A program made the translations under genes and the position numbers. A stretch of DNA of 64,000 nt, taken from positions 245,676,427 through 245,740,426 of the forward strand of contig CM060910.1 in assembly GCA_030737875.1 (NCBI GenBank), in the 5' to 3' direction. This document shows positions 9,480 through 19,372 of the stretch, one piece after another. The notes under the pieces are model-generated. The model made no database searches and was not told the DNA's origin. It saw nothing but the letters and a program-made list of their open reading frames with translations. This DNA comes from Allium sativum. Lineage: Eukaryota; Streptophyta; Magnoliopsida; Asparagales; Amaryllidaceae. Positions within the stretch are counted from its first letter, which is position 1. Every line of letters starts with the position of its first letter.

Positions 9480-10301
9480 GATATATTGCTTATTGTTACA
9501 TACGCCCGATCCGAGAGTTGCACTGGAAATTTGAGTATATTTGGAAATTTTCGGATTGTGTTTCGTTCAGACCCAGAACGAACTTGTATGGATGGTGTGT
9601 CTGACATTGTAATTGACCACGTAGCACTGATTTGTGTGAATATATATCAGATTTGTGGCAATTGAATATCTCCGTCTCTAAGTTACGTTCTTAGAGAATA
9701 TGTATTAATTCGAATCAGTGATATGTGGAGATATTGACAATGTGGCATACCCAAGTATGACGAGCTTATGATAGCTTCATTTTTCGAAAGTCATTGCATA
9801 TTTCTATGCACGGGAATTCATATGGAGTAAAACCCATTCCGCATTAGCGGCGTGGTCCGCTGAATTACCCAACTTTAAAATGAAACCCGAACGATAACTG
9901 TTTTGAGTTCTCACACCAGTCCCACGACTGACCTGGAGTTTATTGTTCCTTCCTAAACTCTGGGCGCCCACTAATTTCCACACGGGTAGCTAGTGTTTAG
10001 TTTTGCAGTTATGGATCGTTGGAGAAGATTCAGAACGCTTCCGGAGTTAGAGTTCACGCTAGAGTTGGAGCTTCCGCTGTATCAGATAATGTTCTTCCGC
10101 TGAGAGTTTTATTTCTTCCGCTGTGTATATTTATGTGTAACTCTGATATTCATGTAACTCTGATGTAATATTGAATTATTCAATGAAAAGTTCTGTTGTT
10201 TTTGTTCAATGTATGTAAGTACCCATAACAATTCGTCTTTATGAACGATTTGAGTCGGTTTAATTACCGGCGAGAATCGGGCAAAAAGGTGGGTCGTTAC
10301 A
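9480..10301 (+). repeat. B-family LTR 3' portion with internal deletion
   Basis: It matches about 56560-57899 of the full B LTR and ends GGGTCGTTACA at 10301. About 570 bases present in the full copy are missing near 9755. The lost segment is bounded in the full copy by two ACGAGCT words, of which one remains here. Three TTCCGCTG words and a doubled AACTCTGAT lie near the 3' end. Confidence 0.75.
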
Positions 10302-10314
10302 GTCGACAACCATC

Positions 10315-10326
10315 GCTCTGATACCA
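10315..10326 (-). other. Primer binding site (tRNA-iMet) next to D LTR
   Basis: The minus strand reads TGGTATCAGAGC, two bases from the D LTR edge at 10329. Only 13 bases of element leader remain before the B LTR end at 10301, so the rest of this internal region has been lost. Confidence 0.85.
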
Positions 10327-10328
10327 AA

Positions 10329-12559
10329 TGTAACGACCCATATTTTTAACCGTTCAAATCGACAATAAACCACACATGTCGACCCGAACAAATCTCAAAT
10401 GCAGGTAGTTATTGGGAAAAGAAGAAAAAGAAAGAAAGAAGAGAAAAAAAAACAATCACAGAACCTCATAGCGGAAGGACAACATATAATAAACAAATAG
10501 CAGTTTAGAAGCAGTTGAAATATATATACATTGACTATAACCTTCAATGATTATCAGAGTTACATATACACACAGCTATACATAATAATCATATAGTATT
10601 TTAAAATTTCGAACACTAAAACACTGGTAACTTTCTCGTTTTAACTCGGATTTGGACGTGGTTTGTTGCATTGGGATCGTGGCGGAATTGCGGACGTTTT
10701 GGCACTAATCGGGCTGCATTTGGTGACTGTCAAATTTTGGCCCTTAGTTGGACGTTCGATCCACTAAGGACTCAAAGGTGAGTGATTCTTCGCTCACGAA
10801 ATACTAATTTATTCCCATATTTATTAAATTAAATTATGAAGTAAATTTGGTTGCATGTTTGTGTTGTTGATGAACGATTGTTTAAGTTTGACATGCAAGT
10901 GTTAATATGCAAATAAAATCGATAATTAGTTATTTAAATTTAATTTAGATTTCTAATTAGAAATCCCGACACTTGTTAACCAGTAAAATGATTTCATTTA
11001 CTATTTGAATGAAATGATGTGATGGATGCCTTGATTTAATTTGATTGATGAATGAATGCTGCATGAACTGGCTGTTTATTCAGTACATGATATTCCATGC
11101 ATTTTCGATAAATCCCAATTTCTCACCTTTGATGTTACGGGCATCTAATAAATCCGGGATTTATCAAATTGAATGAATTAAGAACACAGGTTGAAATGAT
11201 ACATACCTGTGACCCTGAATTGGATTGAAATGATAGATCCATCCCAAAATATCGAGAAATTAAATTTAAGACTCACTTGGCCATAGGATAGCAAACTATA
11301 TATGGACATCGGTTGGTTAAATGATTTTAATATTCGAAATTCTATTTTATGGAAATTTCATTCAAGGGAAACGTATTGATTTCGATAAGTTTTATTTTCC
11401 TTGAAATCTGAATCTTAAATATGACCTGAAATGATTTAAGAAATTTTGTTCCTAAGCGAATTGAAGTGTTAAAAATTCAAATTTTTGATTTGGGTTTTTA
11501 AGAAATTGGGTAGATTCAGATTTAAATAAATTCTTATATAATTTAAATTTTTGAATCAAGATAATGGAGAATACTCGAAAATTGTTCTTCAAACCTAATT
11601 CGAGTATGGTCTTGAATCCTTGAAATTGAAACGGGTTGAAATGGGATTTGAAATAAGTCCTTGAGCTAAGCAACTCCATTGAAACTGGAGTTTAGATTCG
11701 AGTATCGAAGTTCGGAAGGAAGAATCGATTTTCAGTAAAGAATTTATATATATATAATTTTGATTTTTATAGCTATTCTTTCTTGAAATTTATTTATTAA
11801 ATTTTTATCCATAACTATTTTATATAACCAAAATTTTCTTATATTCTTTGATTTAAAACTATTTAGTGAATTTTAAAAATCTATATATATATATAGTATT
11901 TAAACTTATTTATCCTAAATTTTTTACTATTATATTCTATACATATATTATTTATATAAAGGTTTCTTCATAAACATCTATCCTTTAAATTTATATTTTA
12001 TAAGTGTAATTTTTCCTCCGAATGGAAAGTGCTGGATCTAAGATCGTTGTTGAAATGGAGTTGAGATAAAAGTATTTCTTTATGAATCGATTTCAAACCG
12101 TTTTCAAATATGGAAGATGGTATATATTCCACTAAATATAAACTTATCTCCTAAGGGGATTGAAAGAAGTTATAGAAGTATATATATTCTATTTGAATAT
12201 GAATGAATTTCGAATATGAATCGATTTGGAATAATTTGAAATCTTTTGAGATTGAATATATTCTATTTGAATATAAGTCGATTTTTAAAATACTATATGA
12301 TTATTATGTATAGCTATGTGTATATGTAACTCTGATAATCATTGAAGGTTATAGTCAATGTATATATATTTCAATTGCTTCTAAACTGCTATTTGTTTAT
12401 TATATGTTGTCCTTCCGCTGTGAGGTTCTGTGATTGTTTTTTTTCTCTTCTTTCTTTCTTTTTCTTCTTTTCCCAATAACTACCTGCATTTGCGATTTGT
12501 TCGGGTCGACATGTGTGGTTTATTGTCGATTTGAACGGTTAAAAATACGGGTCGTTACA
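10329..12559. repeat. Fold-back D LTR with inverted 3' ends
   Basis: The first 278 bases (10329-10606) are the D LTR 3' end in minus orientation. From 10606 the sequence is D LTR middle and 3' end in plus orientation, ending GTCGTTACA at 12559. The outer arms (10329-10606 and 12283-12559) are inverted copies with only a few differences by eye. The result mimics a transposon with long terminal inverted repeats, but both ends are LTR 3' ends. A splice-donor-like AAAG|GTGAGT lies at 10778. Confidence 0.8.
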
Positions 12560-12662
12560 TTTGGTTTTAAAATATATAAATTAATAAAATAAACTCTCAC
12601 CAATCACCCTTTGACACCTCAGCTTCCTCCCTCCCGCTCATTCTTCTTTGCTACAGTAACCC
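12560..12662 (-). repeat. D-LTR fragment, minus orientation
   Basis: It follows the inverted block directly and aligns with 20508-20605 of the minus D LTR (AT-rich stretch, then CACCTCAGCTTCC and CTACAGTAA). It is probably the continuation of the LTR interrupted at 10606. Confidence 0.7.
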
Positions 12663-12924
12663 GTTGGAAGCGACAGTAGAGAGATGCCCCTGACAAAATA
12701 CGAATTATACCTACATGTTGTATGCTTGTACTACTCCAGGCATGTTTATTATTAACATTGGCATCAGCTCTTGTTTAGCTTCCACAGTGATTACCGTAGC
12801 AACTTCCTATATATGCTGGTTCATTTCTCACGCATGCGGTCATATCCAATTTGGGTAAAATCAAATCACAGAATTGATGGATGCCTTGATTTAATTTGAT
12901 TTATGAATGAAGGCTCTGATACCA
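12663..12924. other. Patchwork junction with copied fragments and a primer-site remnant
   Basis: A 19-base piece (12673-12691) is identical to B LTR sequence at 17374-17392. A 41-base piece (12875-12915) matches D LTR 11020-11060 with about three differences and joins directly to the complement of a tRNA-iMet primer site (12913-12924). No LTR follows the primer site. The 180 bases between the two pieces match nothing I can place. Confidence 0.6.
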
Positions 12925-13191
12925 GTTGGGTTACTAAAAGCTTCCACAGATACTGGGTAATATGCAAAGAGGTTTAACAATGACTTAATTTTTGTGTAAA
13001 AAGTTTACAAATTTAAGAATATGAAGTTTGTATCCTTTGAACTATTTGATTAATTTACAAGCTTACTAAAATTGTAAGTATTTGGTTTCAAATATTTTTT
13101 TTTTCCTTATAAGTAAAGATCTTTTTCACTTAAGCATATTTTTTTTTTCAACTCTCCTTTTCGAGGACGAAAAGCTTCAAGTGGGGGAGAA
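12925..13191 (+). other. Internal 3' region with pre-PPT hairpin and purine tract
   Basis: AT-rich non-coding sequence leads to the hairpin CTTTTCG-AGGA-CGAAAAG (13157-13174) and the purine tract CAAGTGGGGGAGAA (13178-13191), which abuts an LTR start at 13192. This is the standard end of the internal region in these families, in plus orientation. Confidence 0.8.
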
Positions 13192-14587
13192 TGTAACGGC
13201 CCAAGAATTTTGGTGTTAGAAATATAATTTTTGACGTTCTAAATATATATTAAATTAAGACATTACACTAAAATAAGTATTTATATGCGGTTTTCGACAT
13301 TGAATTTAGGCTTAAGTCATTTTTGAACGTAGAAATCGCCTTTAAAATAAAGATGCTTTTGTAAATTTATTTTTTGAACGTAGAAATCGCCTTTATAAAC
13401 ATTTGTCGTAATTTACATCGTTAACAAATTTGAATATTCAACGGTGCCACTTGATTCTTTGTTTTGAAATCTTTCCGCATGTCCGTTGTTTCTGTCCTTG
13501 TTTTGCTACTTGGAGGATCATTAGATTTAATGTTAAAATATGTAAGCAACGTTTTATTTCAGTTGTGCTCTTGCCTAACAATTCGTTCATCTCAAACTTC
13601 GTTCAATTTTCTTTGTTCAAACCTTTCACCTCGTTCAAACCCATAGCAGAGAAAATCTTGATTTTTAAACACTTGTCCTTGTTGTGTTTTACCATCTGTC
13701 CTCACCTCTTTGCAATTTTTACACCTGTTCTCTTCTTTCTGACCTGAGTTCCACGTTGATGCTCCTTTCTGTCGATGGTCCCTCTATATGTTGAGTTATA
13801 AAATAGCGGATCCCTTTTCACCGTTGAACACACACAAAAAAAAAAAACAGTCCTCCTTTAATTCCATGGCAGTTGGTTTCTCACGAAACCATTTTCCCCA
13901 AATTTCCATCCTTTTGCCCAAATCTTGAAAGCCACGCGCTCCACCAAATTGAATCCGCCGTCCGCCTTTTGCTCCTCCTCTCCGACGTCCGTACCCCATC
14001 GAACCAGCACCCGTCTCCGCTGCCTGCTCCATCGGAGCTGCAAGTCGACCTGTTTTCTGGTCCAAAACCGACGTTTCCAACTCGAGACCGAAGCCCGTTT
14101 TGCCTCTGTCTGCTCCGTGAAACTGCCTCGTCGCATCGCCCAAATTCCATTGCCAGTTGATGTAAGTTTTCTTACGATTAAACCTATTCACAAGTTCGTT
14201 ACTTTGGAATCCTACGAGTGTTATTGGTTAAAACCCGTTGTTTGCTACTGTAATTTGCGTCGATCGCGCCTTGTTCTTTCTCACCTGACCTTCGATTTGG
14301 GTGTGCTCTTGTCTTAAGTATTATACAGCTAGTTTGTTGGTGCCACACACACATTGTAGTAATCTAGGTTAGGACTGTCATTCATCTACATGCACTAATT
14401 AATGAATGGATATCTATCATCGCATGGTAGAACAGACCACTTACATAACCTGTTTTTCTAGTTACGTGGGAACATGCATTTCACTATTTGAACACACTGA
14501 GTCGGTACAAAGTTCTTTGTCAGCCACCATTTACCTTGCTGTAAGCTGTTTTGTTGTCATGCATGCCTCAAGAATGTCGCACCTTAT
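13192..14587 (+). repeat. A-type LTR 5' part with promoter and leader
   Basis: It starts TGTAACGGCCCAAG directly after a purine tract, as A LTRs do. A TATA box (TATAAAATA) lies at 13797-13805, followed by a GC-rich leader (about 13860-14160) and a splice-donor-like ATGTAAGT at 14160-14167. At about 14587 it switches abruptly to A LTR sequence in the opposite orientation. Overlapping frames of 60-130 codons in the leader are in competing frames and look incidental. Confidence 0.7.
13797..13805 (+). promoter_or_regulatory. TATA box in A-type LTR
   Basis: TATAAAATA precedes the GC-rich leader by about 60 bases and lies roughly 600 bases inside the LTR, as expected for U3. It would drive plus-strand transcription across the inverted LTR piece that follows. 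Confidence 0.6.
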
Positions 14588-15800
14588 AATGACCCGAGTG
14601 TCCCATGCAAAATACACAAAACACCCGAGTCAGGATTAAACTTATTTCAAGTAAGCACACTTCGATAATCACATAAATATAATTGTTTAATTCAATGAAT
14701 TATTAACTAATTCGAGTATGACCATCATTGAAGACTGCAGATCTAAACATTTCGGACCAAACAAAGCAAGTCGTATGTGCGAGTGTATATGTGAGTGGTT
14801 CCATGCGTAAGGCATGACTTAGAACCAGTGTATAGCAAGCATGCAAATGGATGGTAAACCTACAGCTGAAATCAAGTCTACAACCTAAAATAGCTCTATC
14901 TAATTGTAAGAAAATGACCGAATTAATAGAATGAAGTGGCTACAGTCTCCAAGTGGTTCGGAAATGGCACCACTTATTTTGAGACTTTACTCAACATTGA
15001 ACTGCGCCGGGGACTCATGCATTGAATTACTAGTGGCCAAAGTATTTCCCTTTCCATTTAAATAAGGTATGGCAAATGATGGTATAGATTTCAACACGTA
15101 ACATGCAGTTATGGTGGAGTTTTTCTGTCAGTCGCACATAGAAAGGGTACGAAATTTGTACGCATGCAAGAGGAGGCTTCCTGAGTCAAGATGGCCACTC
15201 AAAGGGACATGCGAGACATATATGTATTTTAGCAAGGTCAGACAACAAGTGGGTGTAAGTAAGTATATGACACAAAACACAACCTATCAAAACAAGGAAC
15301 TCAACACAAAAGGGATATTACGCATGCAGGTCTTGGTATGTCATAACAAGGACACAACACTCATTTATTCATGAAAATGGGTATGTACAAGTGACCTAAT
15401 TTTCCCATTTCAGTTTTCAAATAAGGTACTAAGAAATTTGAAATTTTCTGTCAAGAAGCGAATGAGACAGGGTGCTAAATTCATACCCTACCCAGGTCTA
15501 CATATATTCTATGGTCAGAACTCATTTATCCAAACCAAGTTTTGATGCATGATGCATAACGGACCAGGGATCATTAATTCAGGAAAAATAGCAATGATAG
15601 CAAAACATGTTTCTACCCATAATAAATAGGAAGGCTGCATGAGCATAAATCCAGACTTAATACAGCCTTTTACTTTACAACAGCACAAATAGTAATCACT
15701 GCATGACAAATCGAAACACATGATCTAAAAGAAAATGACTAAGAAAATAGGAATCTTAAACCTTCTTTGGTTCTGTCTTTATATGAACTCAAGTGTTACA
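14588..15800 (-). repeat. A-family LTR fragment, inverted relative to the preceding one
   Basis: It begins inside the conserved hairpin (GACCCGAGTGTCCC) and ends GTGTTACA at 15800, next to a complementary purine tract. It is shorter than the corresponding part of a complete A LTR, so it has internal deletions. With 13192-14587 it forms a mirror arrangement with LTR 5' starts facing outward. Confidence 0.75.
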
Positions 15801-15999
15801 TTCTCCCCCACTTAAAAATGAAAACCCCGAACAAATAATTTAAAAGTTCATTTATTTATACAGATTTCGAAATGAACCAACCCATTGATTTGGACATACC
15901 ATTTTAAGTGAAGATTTAAGTTGGCGTGATGAAATACTCAACATTGATTTGGACATACTATTTTAACGGTCGATTTTTAAATAATTAATCGTGTTTTGA
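15801..15999 (-). other. Purine tract (minus) and start of an internal region
   Basis: The complement of AAGTGGGGGAGAA begins at 15801, directly against the LTR start. The following 180 bases are non-coding. They include a partly duplicated word (CATTGATTTGGACATAC at about 15884 and 15942). The usual pre-PPT hairpin is absent, so the internal region is cut short. Confidence 0.7.
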
Positions 16000-17040
16000 T
16001 AAATATGATGGTGCGAAATTTATTATGACAACTTTAGTTGTTCGAAAAGGTTTGAACAAGATCGACATATTACCATAATATAATAAATTCAAAGTGATAT
16101 GAAGAACTTAAAAGGAAAGAGAATTATTTTATGTTGAAATGTGGATTTGGACAAGTTTGGAATAATTATTAGATATTTAATGAAATATGTTATGAAGGAT
16201 CAGGCAAATTTGAAAGAAATGAATTTTATATGAATATTCGATTCCATGAGAATTTTTAATAGTAATGGAACGTGGTTTGAAAAGCATAAAGATCCCTATT
16301 TCATTCGAAATAAAGATTGGTAATATGAAATGATTTTTGGACTAACTTGATAATGAGAAAATATATTTTGAATTGGAATCAATGTATAATATTATTTGAA
16401 AAGATTTTTAACAAATAAATTCTCAAGTTTGAGTTTTATCATAAATACTATGTTACATTTGTAAATGAATGTACATAGTAGTTAATTTGTTGAATTCATC
16501 ATATGCAAGAAGATTTGGAAATAGAATATATACTTGAGAATTTGGTTTCAAGGAATTTGAAATTTCAAATGTTAATATTTGAACAATACTAGTTTGAAAC
16601 TTAGATACGCCAAATCAGAGTGCGCAGCAGAAGCGTGGTTGTATCTTGAATAAAAAGGGTACAAGAGATTTTCCCGTCCATAGGAAATATGAACATTGCA
16701 AACAAAATATGATATCTGAAATGGGAAATATTTGATTTATAAGAATTTAAATATATGATATGGAATTAATAAGATTTGAAATAAGATTTGAATTGAAGAG
16801 GGAATGCGTTTTGGATAGAATTGTCGTCTGATATTCGGTATGGAGTTAACGGAGCAGACAAATACGATCAAAACTATCAAAACATATCCATATCCAGATT
16901 CTGATTGTGCTTGCCTGAGTTGGTGAATCAATATCAAATATAAGTCGATAAGATTTTTATTTAAACTTATATTTGAAAATAAATTATTTAAACCCAAATA
17001 AAGATTTAGTAGTTCGGGATAACAACGAATAAATGAAGTT
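16000..17040. other. AT-rich stretch, probably decayed B LTR
   Basis: It holds many GAAAT and GGAATTTGAAAT words like the middle of the D and B LTRs, but I could not align it confidently by eye. There are no credible reading frames, primer site or purine tract. Confidence 0.4.
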
Positions 17041-18000
17041 GTTTTGAAATATAAAGTTGGAATTGAATGTTGAATTTTTTAGAATAAGGGTAAAATGATA
17101 ACGGGTTTCCGGAAATTGAATCTAACCTTGATTCGAAATAAAGCGACAATATTTGGAAAGGAGATTTGGATCGTAACCTTGTGTGTTCCATGACTATTGT
17201 TTTATGAATACGCTTATTACTTGGAAAGACCGGAATCAGATTTAAGTCCGAAAACCATTCCAAGTAATAATACGACGCCTGAAGCATATTCAACACTTGG
17301 AATCGACGAATGAAGACCGGGGTTCTTCACAATCGAACGGGCTGCCTGCTGATTAGTTTCTTTATTGCTAGCTACAGTAGAGAGATGCCCCTATTACCGA
17401 AGTGGCAGGAAGTACGAATGTATGGGGAGAACTTTTAGATTTCGTTCCGTTCAGACCCAGGACGAACTTGTATGGATGGTGTGTCTGACATTGAAATTTA
17501 CCGCATAGCACTGATTTTCGTTAATATATATCAGATTTGTGGCAAATATTTTTATCCTTATCTCTAAGTCATATGAACTTAGAGGGTATGCATTGATTGA
17601 AATCAGTGATATGTCGTGAATTGTCAATGTGACATGCCCGAGTTATGAACGAGCTAGTGATGATCAAGGCATTGCTTTTCTAGGAATGCTTTGTGTATGA
17701 CGTGACATCGACAAACCTCACACCCGGATGATGAGAAACTGGCGGTTAGGTTGTGTATATATATATGAATTGATGATGACCGCTGCAGCAGTGGGAAACC
17801 ACTTATGAATGATGGAATAGGGTATGTTCGGGGAGCCGTGTCTGGTCGAAAACCGTTGATCTGCCACGCGATTTGTATTGGTGTCCGCGCCTGGATGAAA
17901 AACCCGTGATTACATTTCGTTTGTGTTCCGATTGATCTTTCGTGCCAGGAATCATCAAGTTGGAAACCCAAATCTCCAATACGTGCCACACGGTTTTGTT

Positions 18001-18042
<42 letters not shown>

Positions 18043-18717
18043 GACATAATATTATGGGTATTATGCCATCTAGGATTAATACATTTATTTGTGAAATTGT
18101 TTCCATACTATATGATAGTATTAAAAGAGGATTTTTCGTATGAAAGCATGTTTGGTTATCATAAGGTAAAACTCGGCCATCTGGTGTGCGCTTGCATTGT
18201 GTGATGTGGGACGAGCTTATGATAGCCTCATTTTTTTAGTCATGGCAAACTTCTATGCACGGGAATTCATATGGAATTAACCCGTTCCGCATTAAGCGGC
18301 GTGGTCCGGTGAATTTCCCAACTTTAGAATGAATCCTAATAAAAACTATTTTGAATTCTCACACCAGTCCCACGACTGACCTGGAGTTTATTGTTCCCTT
18401 ATCTAAACTCTGGGTGCCCATATTTTGCACGGGCAGCTAGTAGTTTAGTTTGCAGGTTTAGATTTTAGAGCTGGATTCATATTTTGAAGCTAGGGTCTTG
18501 TGTTGATGTTTTCTTCTTCCGCTGAGAGCTTTGGACTTCCGCTGAGCATACATGGTACTCTGATATTTCTTGTAATCTCTGATGTAATCAATGAAATGAA
18601 ATAAAAGTTCTTTTATTTTTGTTCAAATATGTAAGTACCCATAACTATCCGTCTTTATGAACGGTTTAAGTTGGTTTAACTACCGGCGAGAATCAGGCAA
18701 AAAGGCGGGTCGTTACA
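17041..18717 (+). repeat. B-family LTR 3' portion
   Basis: It aligns with about 56250-57899 of the complete B LTR, including the stem TTACTTGGAA/TTCCAAGTAA (17217-17267), the segment shared with 56530-56790, and the end GGGTCGTTACA at 18717. It is followed by GTTGGTA, the first bases of a tRNA-iMet primer site, after which the match stops. That marks it as a former 5' LTR broken within its primer site. Confidence 0.8.
18003..18039. repeat. (TA)n microsatellite in B LTR
   Basis: About 18 TA units are present here. The same position carries a shorter run at 35152-35182 and only a few units at 57178-57187, so the tract varies between B copies. Confidence 0.9.
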
Positions 18718-18929
18718 GTTGGTAGGTTTCCAAAAATCAAATTATTTATATCATTAAATCAAATTAACAAGTTTCTAGGTATTCCTCAAATCAATATTTC
18801 ATTCACTTAGACCCATATTAACTTCCAAAATTAACTCAAGCCTTATTCAGTAAAACGAAGTTATTACCATATCATTCAACTTATTTCAAAAGATACATAC
18901 TAGATATATATACACGATCGGTTAACGGA
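18718..18929. other. Primer-site remnant and unplaced AT-rich sequence
   Basis: GTTGGTA at 18718-18724 equals the start of spacer plus primer site. The next 200 bases are AT-rich, match no other part of the window that I can see, and encode nothing. Confidence 0.5.
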
Positions 18930-19326
18930 TATTGAAAGTAAGTTATATATTTAGTGGAATATAAACCATCTTCCATATTTGAAAACGGTTTGAAATCGAT
19001 TCATAAAGAAATACTTTTATCTCAACTCCATTTCAACAACGATCTTAGATCCAGCACTTTCCATTCGGAGGAAAAATTACACTTATAAGATATAAATTTA
19101 AAAGATAGATGTTTATAAAGAAACCTTATATAAATAATATATGTATAGAATATAATAGAAAAAAATAATAGGATAAATACGTTTAAAACACTATATATAT
19201 ATATAGATTTTAAAATTCACTAATAGTTTTAAATCAAAGAATATAAGAAATTTTTGGTTATATAAAATAGTTATGGATCAAAATTTAATAAAATAAATTT
19301 CAAGAAAGAATAGCTATAAAAATCAA

Positions 19327-19372
<46 letters not shown>

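Noticed and set aside
10329..12559. DNA transposon with 277-base terminal inverted repeats
   Set aside because: Both ends are D LTR 3' ends, no transposase is present, and the flanks are not a direct duplication.
13858..14317. Possible first exon of a host gene (GC-rich, several overlapping frames, donor site)
   Set aside because: It sits at the leader position of an LTR with a purine tract and LTR start upstream, and frames compete on both strands without a domain. It is better read as the LTR leader.
17654..18106. 150-codon minus-strand frame in B LTR
   Set aside because: It runs through the variable (TA)n run, which encodes Tyr-Ile repeats, and the corresponding frames in other B copies are broken differently.
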